Assembly: GCA_026705925.1 (NCBI GenBank)
Contig: JAPOZT010000031.1
Location: forward strand, 85,712-149,711
DNA from: Gemmatimonadota bacterium
GTDB taxonomy: Bacteria > JAAXHH01
Direction: 5' to 3'
Length of the DNA stretch: 64,000 bases
The notes under the pieces were generated by a model. It was not told the origin of the DNA. It was given only the letters and a program-made list of their open reading frames with translations, and did no database searches. The stretch's first letter is position 1, and each line of letters opens with the position of its first letter. A program made the translations under genes and the position numbers. Of this stretch, positions 55,700 to 64,000 are shown in pieces.

Positions 55700-56584
55700 C
55701 TATTGCGCCTCCTCGCCCGGACGCTCCGCCGCGCCTGTTTTCGAATCCCCCGAGGCAGGGCCCGGATCCGCCGCGGCAGGACCCGGATTCGCCGGGCCGC
55801 CCGAAACCGCCGGTTTCATCGCCTCCACGAAAGGCTTGAAAAGGTCGATGGGGACCGGGAACAGCGTGGTGGAGTTGTTCTCCGCCGCCACGACCGACAG
55901 GGTCTGGAGGTAACGCAGCTGCACGGCGACGGGATGAGTGCCCATGACGTGGGCGGCTTCGGAGAGTTTTTCCGCGGCCTGCTGCTCTCCCAGGGCGTTG
56001 ATGACCTTGGCCCGGCGTTCCCGTTCCGCCTCCGCCTGCTTGGCCATGGCCCGCTGCATCTCGATGGGCAGGTCGACGTTCTTGATGACGACCATGGACA
56101 CCTTGATGCCCCAGGGTTCGGTCTGCTGGTCCAGCAGGATCTGCAGATCCTCGTTGATCTTGTCCCGGTTGGACAGCAGATCGTCCAGTTCCACCTGCCC
56201 GAGCACGCTCCGCAACGAAGTCTGGGCCAGCTGGTGGGTCGCCTGCAGGAAATCCTCCACCTCGGTGATCGCCCGTTCGGGGTCGAGGACCCGGAAGTAG
56301 ATCACCGCGTTTACCTTGATGGACACGTTGTCCCGTGTGATCACGTCCTGGGCCGGCACGTCCTTGGTCACGGTGCGCAGGCTGACCTTCTCCATTTTAT
56401 CGATGCCGGGGATCAGGATGATGATACCCGGTCCGTTCTTCCCGATGAGGGCCTTGGAAAGCCGGCCCAGCCGGAATATCACACCCCGCTCGTATTCGCG
56501 TAGTATCTTGACCGCGTTGGTGAAGAGTATGATGACGATCAGGATGATGACGATCGTCGATAGCTGAAATCCGTCAAAGAACAT
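55700..56584 (-). CDS. Slipin/stomatin-like SPFH protein
   Basis: 294-residue membrane protein. One N-terminal helix ([18 protein letters not shown]) anchors the SPFH domain ([60 protein letters not shown]). The [20 protein letters not shown] segment is typical of slipins of the SlpA/YdjP type. The last 50 residues are Pro/Gly/Ala-rich. ATG 56584 follows GGGGAGG. nfeD lies 16 bp upstream in the same direction: slipin-NfeD pairs are widely conserved and thought to work in membrane quality control. Confidence 0.93.
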   Translation of the reverse strand: MFFDGFQLSTIVIILIVIILFTNAVKILREYERGVIFRLGRLSKALIGKNGPGIIILIPGIDKMEKVSLRTVTKDVPAQDVITRDNVSIKVNAVIYFRVLDPERAITEVEDFLQATHQLAQTSLRSVLGQVELDDLLSNRDKINEDLQILLDQQTEPWGIKVSMVVIKNVDLPIEMQRAMAKQAEAERERRAKVINALGEQQAAEKLSEAAHVMGTHPVAVQLRYLQTLSVVAAENNSTTLFPVPIDLFKPFVEAMKPAVSGGPANPGPAAADPGPASGDSKTGAAERPGEEAQ

Positions 56585-56600
56585 GGGCGTCCTCCCCTTG

Positions 56601-57908
56601 TTACGTTGTGTCCGTACCTGGGTCCAGGCTTTCCACCTTGAGTCGCAGGCCATTGACCTCCACTACCCGAATCGGCGTATCGGGCTCGATTGGCGTTTCG
56701 CTCGTGGCGAACCAGTATTCGCCGTGGACGAACACTTTTCCGTTACGGCCGTCCACGGCCGTGTGCGCGCGGCCCGTCTCGCCGATCAGTCCCTGGCTTC
56801 CCGTGGTCGTGCGCCGCTTCTGGGCCTTCAGCGCGTAGCCCAGGGCGAAGAGCGTGAAGGCCGCGGTCGCGAGCACGGCCGGAATGATGGCATACAGGGA
56901 AATGCGCAGGTAGGGATCGGGCGAATCGATGAGCATCATCGAACCGATCGTGAAGGAAACGGCGCCGCCGAGGGTCAGCAGGCCCCCGCTGGCCACGAAC
57001 AGTTCGGAGACGAACAATCCCAATCCGAGCAGGAGCAGCAGAAGCCCCGCGTAGTTGATGGGCAGCGTCTGCAGGGCGAAAAGCCCGATGACGATGCACA
57101 TGCCGCCCACGACGCCGGGGAAGATGGCCCCGGGATTGATGAACTCGTAGATGAGCCCGTAGAACCCTAGCATCATCAGGAGATAAGCGATGTTGGGATT
57201 GGAGAGCACGTTCAGTACCCGGTGATGCCAGCTCATTTCACGAATGCTCACCTCGGCGTCCTTCGTGCGCAATACCCGGCTGCCTTCCCGGACTTCGACC
57301 ACGGTGCCGTCGATCCGTATGAGCAGGGAATCCAGCGTGGCGACGCTGAGGTCCACGACGTTCTGCTCCACGGCTTCCCGGTCGGTCAGGGCCTCGGCCT
57401 TCCGCACCGCCTGTTCCGCCCAGTCCGCGTTTCGACCGTGCTTGTCGGCGATAGACCGGATATAACTCACGGAGAAGTTCTCGACCTTCTCCTGCATGGT
57501 CGAGTCCGCGACCGCGCCGCCGATGCCCACGGGGCTGGCCGCGCCGATGCTCGTGCCCGGCGCCATGGCGGCGACGTGGGCGCTCATGGTGATGAACACG
57601 CCCGCCGATCCGGCGCCCGCGCCGCTGGGCGCCACGTAGACCACGACAGGCACGTTGGACGCGAGCATGTCCTTTATCATCATCTGGGTGGACTGGAGCA
57701 GTCCGCCGGGGGTGTCGAGCAGGATCACCAGGCACTCCGATCGGTCGTCTTCCGCCCGTTCGATCGCGGCGGACACGTGCTGGACGCTGATCGGACCGAT
57801 CGGACCGGTCAGCCTGATGACGTCGACTCGGGATGCCGCTGCGTCCGTTCCCGGCCAGGCCAGCCCGCAGGCCAGCAGGATGCAAGAGAGGGTTCGTATC
57901 CGGTTCAT
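56601..57908 (-). CDS. nfeD: NfeD family membrane-bound serine protease (ClpP-class)
   Basis: 435-residue protein with a signal peptide ([17 protein letters not shown]), a ClpP-like protease domain with the Ser/Lys dyad ([28 protein letters not shown]), four to five helices ([40 protein letters not shown]), and a C-terminal OB-fold NfeD domain ([20 protein letters not shown]). All parts of the long-form NfeD are present. It precedes the slipin gene; the archaeal homologue cleaves its partner stomatin. Confidence 0.93.
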   Translation of the reverse strand: MNRIRTLSCILLACGLAWPGTDAAASRVDVIRLTGPIGPISVQHVSAAIERAEDDRSECLVILLDTPGGLLQSTQMMIKDMLASNVPVVVYVAPSGAGAGSAGVFITMSAHVAAMAPGTSIGAASPVGIGGAVADSTMQEKVENFSVSYIRSIADKHGRNADWAEQAVRKAEALTDREAVEQNVVDLSVATLDSLLIRIDGTVVEVREGSRVLRTKDAEVSIREMSWHHRVLNVLSNPNIAYLLMMLGFYGLIYEFINPGAIFPGVVGGMCIVIGLFALQTLPINYAGLLLLLLGLGLFVSELFVASGGLLTLGGAVSFTIGSMMLIDSPDPYLRISLYAIIPAVLATAAFTLFALGYALKAQKRRTTTGSQGLIGETGRAHTAVDGRNGKVFVHGEYWFATSETPIEPDTPIRVVEVNGLRLKVESLDPGTDTT

Positions 57909-57951
57909 GATGGGTTTGCCCGGTTGGTTCGTGAAAGGAATTGAGCGGCGG

Positions 57952-59991
57952 TTACGGCCGATGATTCGGATTGAGCAGGTGAACGAGTTGCACCGCCTGG
58001 AACAGCGCCGCCGGTTCGATCTGGGGTCTCAGGGACCGGCGCCGGGGGAACAGCGTGGTCTCTCCCATCATGGGCGGCGCCACCACGACTTCGACCTGGC
58101 CAGGGTTTATGCGGATGTTCCGCCTCGGACACTTGGGCCAGATGGAATGGATGCCCCTGAAGGCCATGGGAATGATGACCACGTCGGGCGGAATCTTGCT
58201 GAAAAGTCCGTGCTGCAGGGGTATGGACTGGATGTCGAAGGCCGCCGTGGTCCCCGCGGCGTAGATGATGCCCGGCCGTTTTTCCAGCAGTCCGGCGAAT
58301 CGCTGGGTCGCGTTGTTGGTATCGCCCGCGCGGGGCAGGACTACGTAACCGTCGACTTCCTCGAGCAGCCGGTCGAATTCCGCGGCGTTCACGCCGAAGA
58401 GGGTCGTGCTCCAGGATCCCAGGCGCAAGGTCACGTACTCCGTCAGTCCCGACCGGGACAGGATGGTGCAGGGACGGGAGTTCTCCCAGCCCAGGGCGTC
58501 CAGCAGCACACGGGACTGCAGCACCTTGTACATGACGGGATGGTCGAAGACGCTCTGGTGGGTCGGAAAGAAGAGGACCTTGTACCGCCCCTCATGCAGC
58601 TTGAGCACACGGGCCAGCTCGCCGACCATCGGATCGACGTGGACTTTGACCGTAATGCCGAAGATCTTCAGGGTCCGGTCGGCCCAGGTGAGACTGTTGT
58701 CCCAGGCCGCATCGAGCCGATCCCGCTCGTCCTGGATCTCCTCCTCGATGGCGAGCTTGTTCCTGACGTACCGCCACGAGGCGCCGATCCACCGGGTGAG
58801 TTTCGTGGCGCGCTTGACCGGAGAATACCGGGCGTTGCGCCCCACGTGCGGATACTCCAGGAAATGGCCCGCGGCGGTCCGGTCCAGCAGGGGCGGCACC
58901 ACCATGGGTTCCAGCATGGAGGAGAGTTCGTCCGGGATTCTCGCTCTCTCCTCCTCATGGTCCTTCATGTGCTGGTTGATCCGGTAGATGACCAGGTTGC
59001 ACTTGTCCATCAGGGCATGGGTCAGGTCGATCATGTCCCGGGTCAGGCTCGTATAGTGATGGCCGTACCAGTATCCGGTAGGCTTGAGTTGCGCGGGGTT
59101 CTCCTGGTGCGCCTGGAAGAACTCCACCATCATGGCCTGACCGAGCAGTATGTCCTCCTGCACGCCGTCGATCTTGCGCTGGATGTACTTGCTCGGGACG
59201 TGACGGCGGCAGAACTCGGCAAGCAGTTCGGCGTCGCTGATGATCTTCCAGACCGCGCAGCCGAACCACGCGAAGTTGGTATAGGTATTGTAGCGAACGG
59301 CGAGCAGTTCGCCGGCGGCCAGGTATTCGAGCGTCTTCTGCGCGGTGTTGTGGAAAATCTCTCTCAGCGTGGAGCGGGTTTCCCTGCCGTCGAGCGTGCA
59401 GGGATAGGTAACCTGCCAGATGGGGTCGTCCTCCGGCACGATGTCCTTGAGCTTCTCGGCGACTGGCTGGGCGTGAGACAGGGGCACGCGGGACAGCCTG
59501 GCCCCGGCCAGGGCGGCCTCGCCTTCGTCCGGGGTGAACACGTTGCTCGCCCGGAGCGCTTCGACATAGACCGTCTGGTAAAGTTCGAGGAACTGGGCGG
59601 TGGCTTCCGGGTCCTGCTGCAGGAACTGCTCCCTCACGCGGGCGTACAACTGGACCGACTGGTAGTAGTCGGGGGCGACCCGCCGAAACTGGTCGTAGGC
59701 CTCGCCCATCCGCTGGTCGCGCAGGAGGGGAACCCCTTCGTATATCGCGCCGATCAGCTTCGCGCGGTAGCCCAGTCCCTCCAGCCCTATTGCTCCGCCG
59801 GCCGTCCGCGAAGGCGGCCATTTCAGCAGTTCCGGATCGACGCCTTCGAAATAACCCTCGCTGTTCGCCAGGTCCAGCACGCCCTGCGCGGCCTGGTCGT
59901 AGACCGTGAGCAGGACGTCCACGTTCCTGATCAGCGTCTGGTGATCGAACCAGATCGCAGCGGCATCGATTTTCTGGGTCGCTTTGTTCAT
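57952..59991 (-). CDS. Acyltransferase of the PlsB/PlsC superfamily with large N-terminal domain
   Basis: 679-residue protein. The C-terminal ~230 residues show the glycerolipid acyltransferase blocks: FFPTHQSVFDHPVMY (H-x4-D), GYVVLPRAGDTNN, IIYAAGTTAAFD in the position of FPEGTRS, and VVIIPMAFRG. The ~430-residue N-terminal part has no family I can name and is helical and rich in aromatic residues. The length is nearer to PlsB (about 800) than PlsC (about 240). It is cytoplasmic or membrane-associated. A role in acylating glycerol-3-phosphate or a lyso-lipid is inference. Confidence 0.75.
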   Translation of the reverse strand: MNKATQKIDAAAIWFDHQTLIRNVDVLLTVYDQAAQGVLDLANSEGYFEGVDPELLKWPPSRTAGGAIGLEGLGYRAKLIGAIYEGVPLLRDQRMGEAYDQFRRVAPDYYQSVQLYARVREQFLQQDPEATAQFLELYQTVYVEALRASNVFTPDEGEAALAGARLSRVPLSHAQPVAEKLKDIVPEDDPIWQVTYPCTLDGRETRSTLREIFHNTAQKTLEYLAAGELLAVRYNTYTNFAWFGCAVWKIISDAELLAEFCRRHVPSKYIQRKIDGVQEDILLGQAMMVEFFQAHQENPAQLKPTGYWYGHHYTSLTRDMIDLTHALMDKCNLVIYRINQHMKDHEEERARIPDELSSMLEPMVVPPLLDRTAAGHFLEYPHVGRNARYSPVKRATKLTRWIGASWRYVRNKLAIEEEIQDERDRLDAAWDNSLTWADRTLKIFGITVKVHVDPMVGELARVLKLHEGRYKVLFFPTHQSVFDHPVMYKVLQSRVLLDALGWENSRPCTILSRSGLTEYVTLRLGSWSTTLFGVNAAEFDRLLEEVDGYVVLPRAGDTNNATQRFAGLLEKRPGIIYAAGTTAAFDIQSIPLQHGLFSKIPPDVVIIPMAFRGIHSIWPKCPRRNIRINPGQVEVVVAPPMMGETTLFPRRRSLRPQIEPAALFQAVQLVHLLNPNHRP

Positions 59992-60088
59992 GTCAGGTTC
60001 CGGTCAGCCTTTTAAGGCCTGCGTGCTGTGCTGTTGCAGGAATCCCTGCGTCAGCCCTGGATACTACCGTGCCGCCTGGATCGCTGCG

Positions 60089-61552
60089 TCATGCCTGCGC
60101 GCCGTCCAGCGGATAGAGTTTCCTTCCGAGGCGGTGGTAGGTGACCACGGCGGCGTCATGGACGCCCGGTTCCGTGACCACGTGGATCGCGCCCGCCCAG
60201 GGTTCGAATCCGGCCCGGAAGTGGGCCGATGACTTGACGCCGATGTAACGCATCTCTTTGGGGTCCAGGCCGAGAGATTCCGAAAACGCCGTATCGAAAG
60301 GCTGTTCGCGCTCGTTCACGAGAATGACGTGTACACCTTCCTGCCGGATATGGGCCGACGGTCCCATCGTACCCTCCAGGCCGGCGAGCATGGGGCCGTG
60401 ATACCGGAACCTGCCGTCCGACAGGGCCAGCACCTCCGCCGTCATGGTCACCGGATCGCCCTGCAGCGGCGTGGATTTCCCCCCGATCTCCAGCGTAACC
60501 GTAGCGCCCACGCCGGCGTCCATGCACCGGTCCACCGCCTCGGGGTCGACGATGTACATGACGCAGGCGTCTTCGAGTCCGGCCTCGATGAACGTCCGCA
60601 GCATGGCCGTGCTGTCACCCGGCGAACCGCCGCCCGTGTTGTCGTTCCGATCCGCCAGCACGGCCGGGTACAGGCCCTCTTCGCGGACCCGTTCCAGCGT
60701 CTCCTTCGTCGACGGCATGGGGTAATGCCAGTCGGCCCGCCGGTCGTACAGCCAGGCGCCCAGTTCATCGGCGTAGCGCTGGGCCATCTCCCGGTCGTCG
60801 TCCGTCACGATATACACGGACGCGCCCATGTGGGGTATGTCCGCCAGCGGAAAGCAGGTGGCGATCGATCCGCAGACGACCCCGGACCTCGATTCGATTT
60901 CATGGAGGTAGTCGATCGCCTCTTTCATGGGCGAATGGGCCGTCACCTGGTTCATGCCCCAGACCATGGGGATCTGGTGCAGTGCCATGGTGGGCCGCAA
61001 GCCATTCTTCAGTATACGCACGAGCACATCGGCGCATTCCCGTCCCCGGGGTGCCATGTCCACCTCCGGATAGGACTCCCGGCCGATCAGCACATCGGCC
61101 TGCTCGATCATCAGCGGGGTCATGTTGGAGTGGATATCGAGCTGCCCCACGATGGGCAGGTCCCCGACGAGGTCCCGGACGGCGGAGAGGATGTACCCTT
61201 CGCCATCGTCGATGCCCTCGGCCACCATGGCGCCGTGCAGTTCGAGCAGCACGCCGTCTATGGGACCCGCGCCGCGAAAACCCTCCAGCATCTCTTCGAC
61301 GATCTCGTCGAAAAGCGCTCGCGGCGTGGGACCGCTCGGATGGGGTTCGGCCACGATCGTGGGGATCAGTTCGAACCCGTGGGCTTCCGCTCCTTCGATG
61401 AAGCCGCCCGTGGGCTTGTTCGCACCCCTGAAAGCCTTGAGGATCTCGCTGCCCCGCAGGCCGCCGTACCGTTCCTGGTAATTCCTCCGGGTGGTTTCCA
61501 CGGTCGTGAACGTACTCGTTTCGTGGGCGATGATTCCGGTTACGACACGCAT
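60089..61552 (-). CDS. M81 family (MlrC-type) metallopeptidase
   Basis: 487-residue paralogue of the protein at 31724-33208. RVVTGIIAHETSTFTTVETT opens it; VLLELHGAMVAEGIDDGEG, GQLDIHSNMTPLMIEQADV and GRESYPEVDMAPRGRE carry probable metal ligands, and ADRNDNTGGGSPGDSTAML opens the C-terminal domain. ATG 61552 was chosen because the conserved N-terminus begins there, with AGGA about 7 bases upstream. It starts 16 bp after the DUF423 stop. Substrate unknown. Confidence 0.9.
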   Translation of the reverse strand: MRVVTGIIAHETSTFTTVETTRRNYQERYGGLRGSEILKAFRGANKPTGGFIEGAEAHGFELIPTIVAEPHPSGPTPRALFDEIVEEMLEGFRGAGPIDGVLLELHGAMVAEGIDDGEGYILSAVRDLVGDLPIVGQLDIHSNMTPLMIEQADVLIGRESYPEVDMAPRGRECADVLVRILKNGLRPTMALHQIPMVWGMNQVTAHSPMKEAIDYLHEIESRSGVVCGSIATCFPLADIPHMGASVYIVTDDDREMAQRYADELGAWLYDRRADWHYPMPSTKETLERVREEGLYPAVLADRNDNTGGGSPGDSTAMLRTFIEAGLEDACVMYIVDPEAVDRCMDAGVGATVTLEIGGKSTPLQGDPVTMTAEVLALSDGRFRYHGPMLAGLEGTMGPSAHIRQEGVHVILVNEREQPFDTAFSESLGLDPKEMRYIGVKSSAHFRAGFEPWAGAIHVVTEPGVHDAAVVTYHRLGRKLYPLDGAQA

Positions 61553-61568
61553 TCGAAATCCTGTCGAT

Positions 61569-61937
61569 TCAAGCCCGATATATACCGTAGACCAGGAGCA
61601 GCCAGCCGACGATGAACGCCACACCGCCCAGTGGGGTCACGGCACCCAGCCACCGGACGCCCGTAAGACTCAGCACGTACAGGCTGCCGGAGAACAGCAC
61701 CGTGCCCGCGATGAACGACCATCCCGCCGCCGGCGGAATCGCGTCCGGCCAGCGCGAGACCGCCCAGGCCGCGAAAAGCAGGCCGAAGGCGTGATACATC
61801 TGGTACCGGACGGCGGTCTCGAAGATCTCCAGCAATTCCGGCGAGATCCGGCCCTTCAGGCCATGAGCGCCGAAGGCCCCGGCGACCACCCCCAGGAGCG
61901 CCGAGATGCCGCCGGTTATGGCAAAGAGTTTTTCCAT
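61569..61937 (-). CDS. DUF423 (TMEM256/YgdD-like) membrane protein
   Basis: 122-residue protein with four hydrophobic segments (FAITGGISALLGVVAGAFGAH; HAFGLLFAAWAVSRW; WSFIAGTVLFSGSLYVLSL; LGGVAFIVGWLLLVYGIY). The sequences GAFGAHGLKGRISPELLEIF and VRYQMYHAFGLL are diagnostic of DUF423. It is an inner-membrane protein of unknown role. It probably shares a transcript with the downstream M81 gene. Confidence 0.93.
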   Translation of the reverse strand: MEKLFAITGGISALLGVVAGAFGAHGLKGRISPELLEIFETAVRYQMYHAFGLLFAAWAVSRWPDAIPPAAGWSFIAGTVLFSGSLYVLSLTGVRWLGAVTPLGGVAFIVGWLLLVYGIYRA

Positions 61938-61963
61938 TAGAACTTAGACCTGTCGGGCCCGCC

Positions 61964-62051
61964 TACCAGATCGGGGCCAGCCTATTGACCCGCCAACCTG
62001 CCAGACCGGGGCCGGCCGATTGATCCGCAGTCTACCAAATAGGCGCCAGCC
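61964..62051. repeat. Imperfect ~35-bp repeat at the 3' end of the SDR gene
   Basis: Three related copies begin at 61964, 61999 and 62033, with spacings of 35 and 34 bp. The third is the last part of the SDR coding sequence (LAPIW and the stop at 62032-62034); the other two are diverged copies lying downstream, one of which keeps CTA/TAG at the same position. Confidence 0.65.
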
Positions 62052-62808
62052 AGCCGCCGTCCACGGGAAGGGCCGTTCCGGTGATCCACTCGGCGTCGTC
62101 CGACGCGAAGAACACGCAGGCTCGGCCGATGTCCTTCGGCAGTCCCAGCCGGGGCAGCGGGGTCTTCTCCAGCGCCTCGGCGACCTGGTCCTCGGTCAGG
62201 TAATCCTGGATGGGCGTCTCGATGTAGCCCGGGCAGATCGTATTGGCGGTTATGCCGTGCGACGCCAGTTCGACCGCCGTGTCGCGCGTCAGGTTGACGA
62301 CACCGGCCTTGGCGGGCGCGTACGCCGGCCCGCCGCCGCCGTGAAAGGCGTGCACGGATGCGATGTTGATGATCCGTCCCGCGCGGGATGCCTTCAGGTG
62401 CGGCACGGCCGCGCGCGTTGTCAGGAACAGGGCCCGCAGGTTCACGCCCATGATGCGGTCCCACGTCTCGACCGGGGTCGTCTGGCTGTCCCCCAGGGCG
62501 AAAATGCCCGCGTTGTTGACCAGGATGTCCAGGCCGCCAAAGGTTTCCAACGTCTGGTCCACCAGGCGGTTGACGGCCGTTTCGTCCGATACGTCGGCCT
62601 GCACGAAGAGGCCTTCGGAACCTATCTCGTTCAAGGCCGCCACAGTAGGCGTCGTCACGTCCTGGTCATGGTACTTGCCCGGCTTCGGCCGTTCGACGAG
62701 GTCGCAGACCACGACGCGGGCTCCTTCCCTGGCCAGTTCGATGGATATACCTCGCCCAATACCGGAACTGCCGCCCGTGACGATAGCGACCCGACTTTCG
62801 AGTTTCAA
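62032..62808 (-). CDS. Short-chain dehydrogenase/reductase (FabG-like fold)
   Basis: 258-residue NAD(P)-dependent SDR of the classical type. The cofactor motif is TGGSSGIGRGISIEL, NNAGIFALG is the structural NNAG, and the catalytic Ser-Tyr-Lys lies in INIASVHAFHGGGGPAYAPAK. The end GTALPVDGGWLAPIW is typical. It lacks hallmarks of FabG in a fatty-acid operon, so a sugar or alcohol dehydrogenase is likelier. It is divergent from the enolase-superfamily gene 181 bp away. Its 3' end is repeated downstream. Confidence 0.92.
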   Translation of the reverse strand: MKLESRVAIVTGGSSGIGRGISIELAREGARVVVCDLVERPKPGKYHDQDVTTPTVAALNEIGSEGLFVQADVSDETAVNRLVDQTLETFGGLDILVNNAGIFALGDSQTTPVETWDRIMGVNLRALFLTTRAAVPHLKASRAGRIINIASVHAFHGGGGPAYAPAKAGVVNLTRDTAVELASHGITANTICPGYIETPIQDYLTEDQVAEALEKTPLPRLGLPKDIGRACVFFASDDAEWITGTALPVDGGWLAPIW

Positions 62809-62989
62809 GTGATCCTCTGTTTAACCTGGTAAGCGATCTGGAGCCATCCTGAATGGAATGTAACCAGATCGAAAAACCGAGGCAAGGCCAGTGTTTATAA
62901 ATGGATTGCATTTTCTGGAACCCGCTTTAGTTATATAGACTTCACGCCCGTCCCGACCCTACCGTCCCTTACCACCGCAGGAGGATTCC

Positions 62990-64000
62990 ATGAAGATCAC
63001 GCACGCCGAACGAACGGCCCTGAACGTGCCGTTCTACGCCCCGCACGTCGATCACGCCATGGCCCGGGCGAACACCCATAACGAGCGCGTCTGGGTATAC
63101 CGGCTGGAGACCGACAACGGCCTGGTCAGCATCACCGACGGCCACGGCGCTTCCGACACCGCCGGACTGGTCGGCAAGGACCCCTGGACCATCATGTGGG
63201 ACGACGATATCGGTTTCGGACCGCAGATCGCCGTAATCGACCTGTGCGGGAAGGACGCCGGAGTGCCCGTGCACGCCCTGCTGGGCAACAAGCTGCGGGA
63301 CCGCTGCCCCCTTTCCTGGTGGGATATCGACATGGCGCCCGAAGACTGGGTCAAGGAGGCGGAGGAGTCCCTGCGGCGCGGCTACACGTCCTTCAAGATG
63401 AAGGCGCGGCCCTGGCGCGACATTATCGCCCAGATCGACGCGGTGAGCCAGGTTGTTCCGGCCGATTACCGGTTCGACGTGGACTTCAACGGTTTCCTGC
63501 TCACCCAGGCGAAGGCGGAGCAGATCCTGTCCCAACTCGACCAGCGAGTGAACGTGGGCATGTACGAAAGTCCTTTCTACCTGCGGAAAGACCTCAAGGG
63601 CGCGCAGATGCTCCGGGAACGCATTCAGAAGCCCATCGTGGAACACTTCGGCGACGACGTCTGGCAGGCTGAGGTCAGCGACGGATTCGTGGTGGGCGGC
63701 GGTGCCTCGGGGACGATGCGGCAGGGCATCATGGCGGCCGCGTTGAACAAGCCCTTCTGGCTGCAGATGGTGGGGGCCGGACTGACCACGACTTTCGCCG
63801 CCCACATCGGTTCGGTGCTGTCCCATGCCCAGCTGCCCTATATCACCTGCCACGAACTCTGGCAGACCGACCTGCTGACTGAACGGATCAAAGTGGTGGA
63901 CGGGTACATGGAGGTGCCGGACAAGCCCGGTCTCGGCGTGGAGGTCGACGAGAAGGCCATCGAAACCTACGCCGTCGACGACGACGAACCCACGGCCGTA
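62990..64000 (+). CDS. Enolase-superfamily (mandelate racemase/muconate lactonizing) enzyme, 3' end missing
   Basis: Frame open from ATG 62990 (AGGAGG 6 bases upstream) to the right edge: 337 residues, incomplete. The N-terminal capping domain starts KITHAERTALNVPFYAPHVD. The barrel has the KxK pair in SFKMKARPWRD and the metal ligand region in FDVDFNGFLLT, then IVEHFGDDVWQ. These match MR/MLE acid-sugar dehydratases or racemases, but the canonical second and third metal carboxylates are not all obvious (MYESPFYL, VEHFG). The substrate is likely a sugar acid, which is inference. Confidence 0.85.
   Translation, partial: MKITHAERTALNVPFYAPHVDHAMARANTHNERVWVYRLETDNGLVSITDGHGASDTAGLVGKDPWTIMWDDDIGFGPQIAVIDLCGKDAGVPVHALLGNKLRDRCPLSWWDIDMAPEDWVKEAEESLRRGYTSFKMKARPWRDIIAQIDAVSQVVPADYRFDVDFNGFLLTQAKAEQILSQLDQRVNVGMYESPFYLRKDLKGAQMLRERIQKPIVEHFGDDVWQAEVSDGFVVGGGASGTMRQGIMAAALNKPFWLQMVGAGLTTTFAAHIGSVLSHAQLPYITCHELWQTDLLTERIKVVDGYMEVPDKPGLGVEVDEKAIETYAVDDDEPTAV

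Noticed and set aside
57655..60015. Long plus-strand open frame opposite nfeD and the acyltransferase
   Set aside because: Antisense to conserved coding sequence, with shadow-like composition.

Overview
The window is about 64 kb of a GC-rich (roughly 60-63% by eye) diderm bacterium. Genes for the outer membrane (BamA, Skp, LpxA, LpxC, LpxD, LolC/E, LolD), the LpxC-FabZ fusion and the many phytanoyl-CoA dioxygenase, Gfo/Idh/MocA and M81 (MlrC) genes resemble environmental or sponge-associated genomes of the FCB group, most like Latescibacterota. That placement is inference from gene content only.

Layout: 1-1833 (minus) rsmI and an oxidoreductase. 2112-5122 (plus) heme genes: a HemD-like/HemE fusion and protoporphyrinogen oxidase. 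5103-7311 (minus) a class III aminotransferase and a PhyH-like oxygenase, followed by a phosphate-binding-protein remnant. 7738-10637 (plus) the proton-translocating transhydrogenase pntAA-pntAB-pntB, then purT, a PhyH oxygenase, a ThuA-like protein and a 1-Cys peroxiredoxin. 14384-15565 a strong promoter with a palindromic operator, an SPFH membrane protein and a 55-residue Arc-like repressor with a GTG start. 15682-20844 a PhyH oxygenase and a NatAB-like ABC exporter, one permease of which is fused to a CPBP intramembrane protease. 20966-27530 a phospholipid/adenine-type methyltransferase, a DUF5916 outer-membrane protein, DsbD and a secreted redoxin. 27641-28032 a low-GC hicB-hicA cassette with its own terminator. 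28281-34797 an operon of two tandem PhyH paralogues, a ThDP enzyme, an M81 metallopeptidase, an EamA exporter and an unknown protein. 34829-54730 a long minus-strand series: oxidoreductase, prfB (with the classic programmed +1 frameshift), lysS, lolC/E, lolD, mcsA, mcsB, clpC, bamA, skp, lpxD, lpxC-fabZ, lpxA, an unknown 593-residue protein and an M20 amidohydrolase. 54921-62808 (minus) radC, slipin, nfeD, a PlsC-like acyltransferase, a second M81 peptidase, DUF423 and an SDR. 62990 to the right edge (plus): an enolase-superfamily enzyme cut by the window end.

Two themes stand out. First, short tandem repeats recur at gene 3' ends. They often include the stop codon, and the unit is often 18 bp or 2 x 9 bp (rsmI, pntAA, a PhyH gene, lolC/E, radC, SDR). 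The same kind of 18-bp repeat also sits in frame inside hemY, the ABC-CPBP permease and the fabZ tail. Second, five PhyH-like Fe/2-oxoglutarate oxygenases occur in 64 kb, and three of them lack the carboxylate of the HxD iron motif. The best candidates for undescribed biology are the stop-codon repeats, the SPFH/Arc-repressor unit, the HxD-lacking oxygenases with their operon, and a McsAB/ClpC arginine-phosphorylation system in an LPS-making bacterium.
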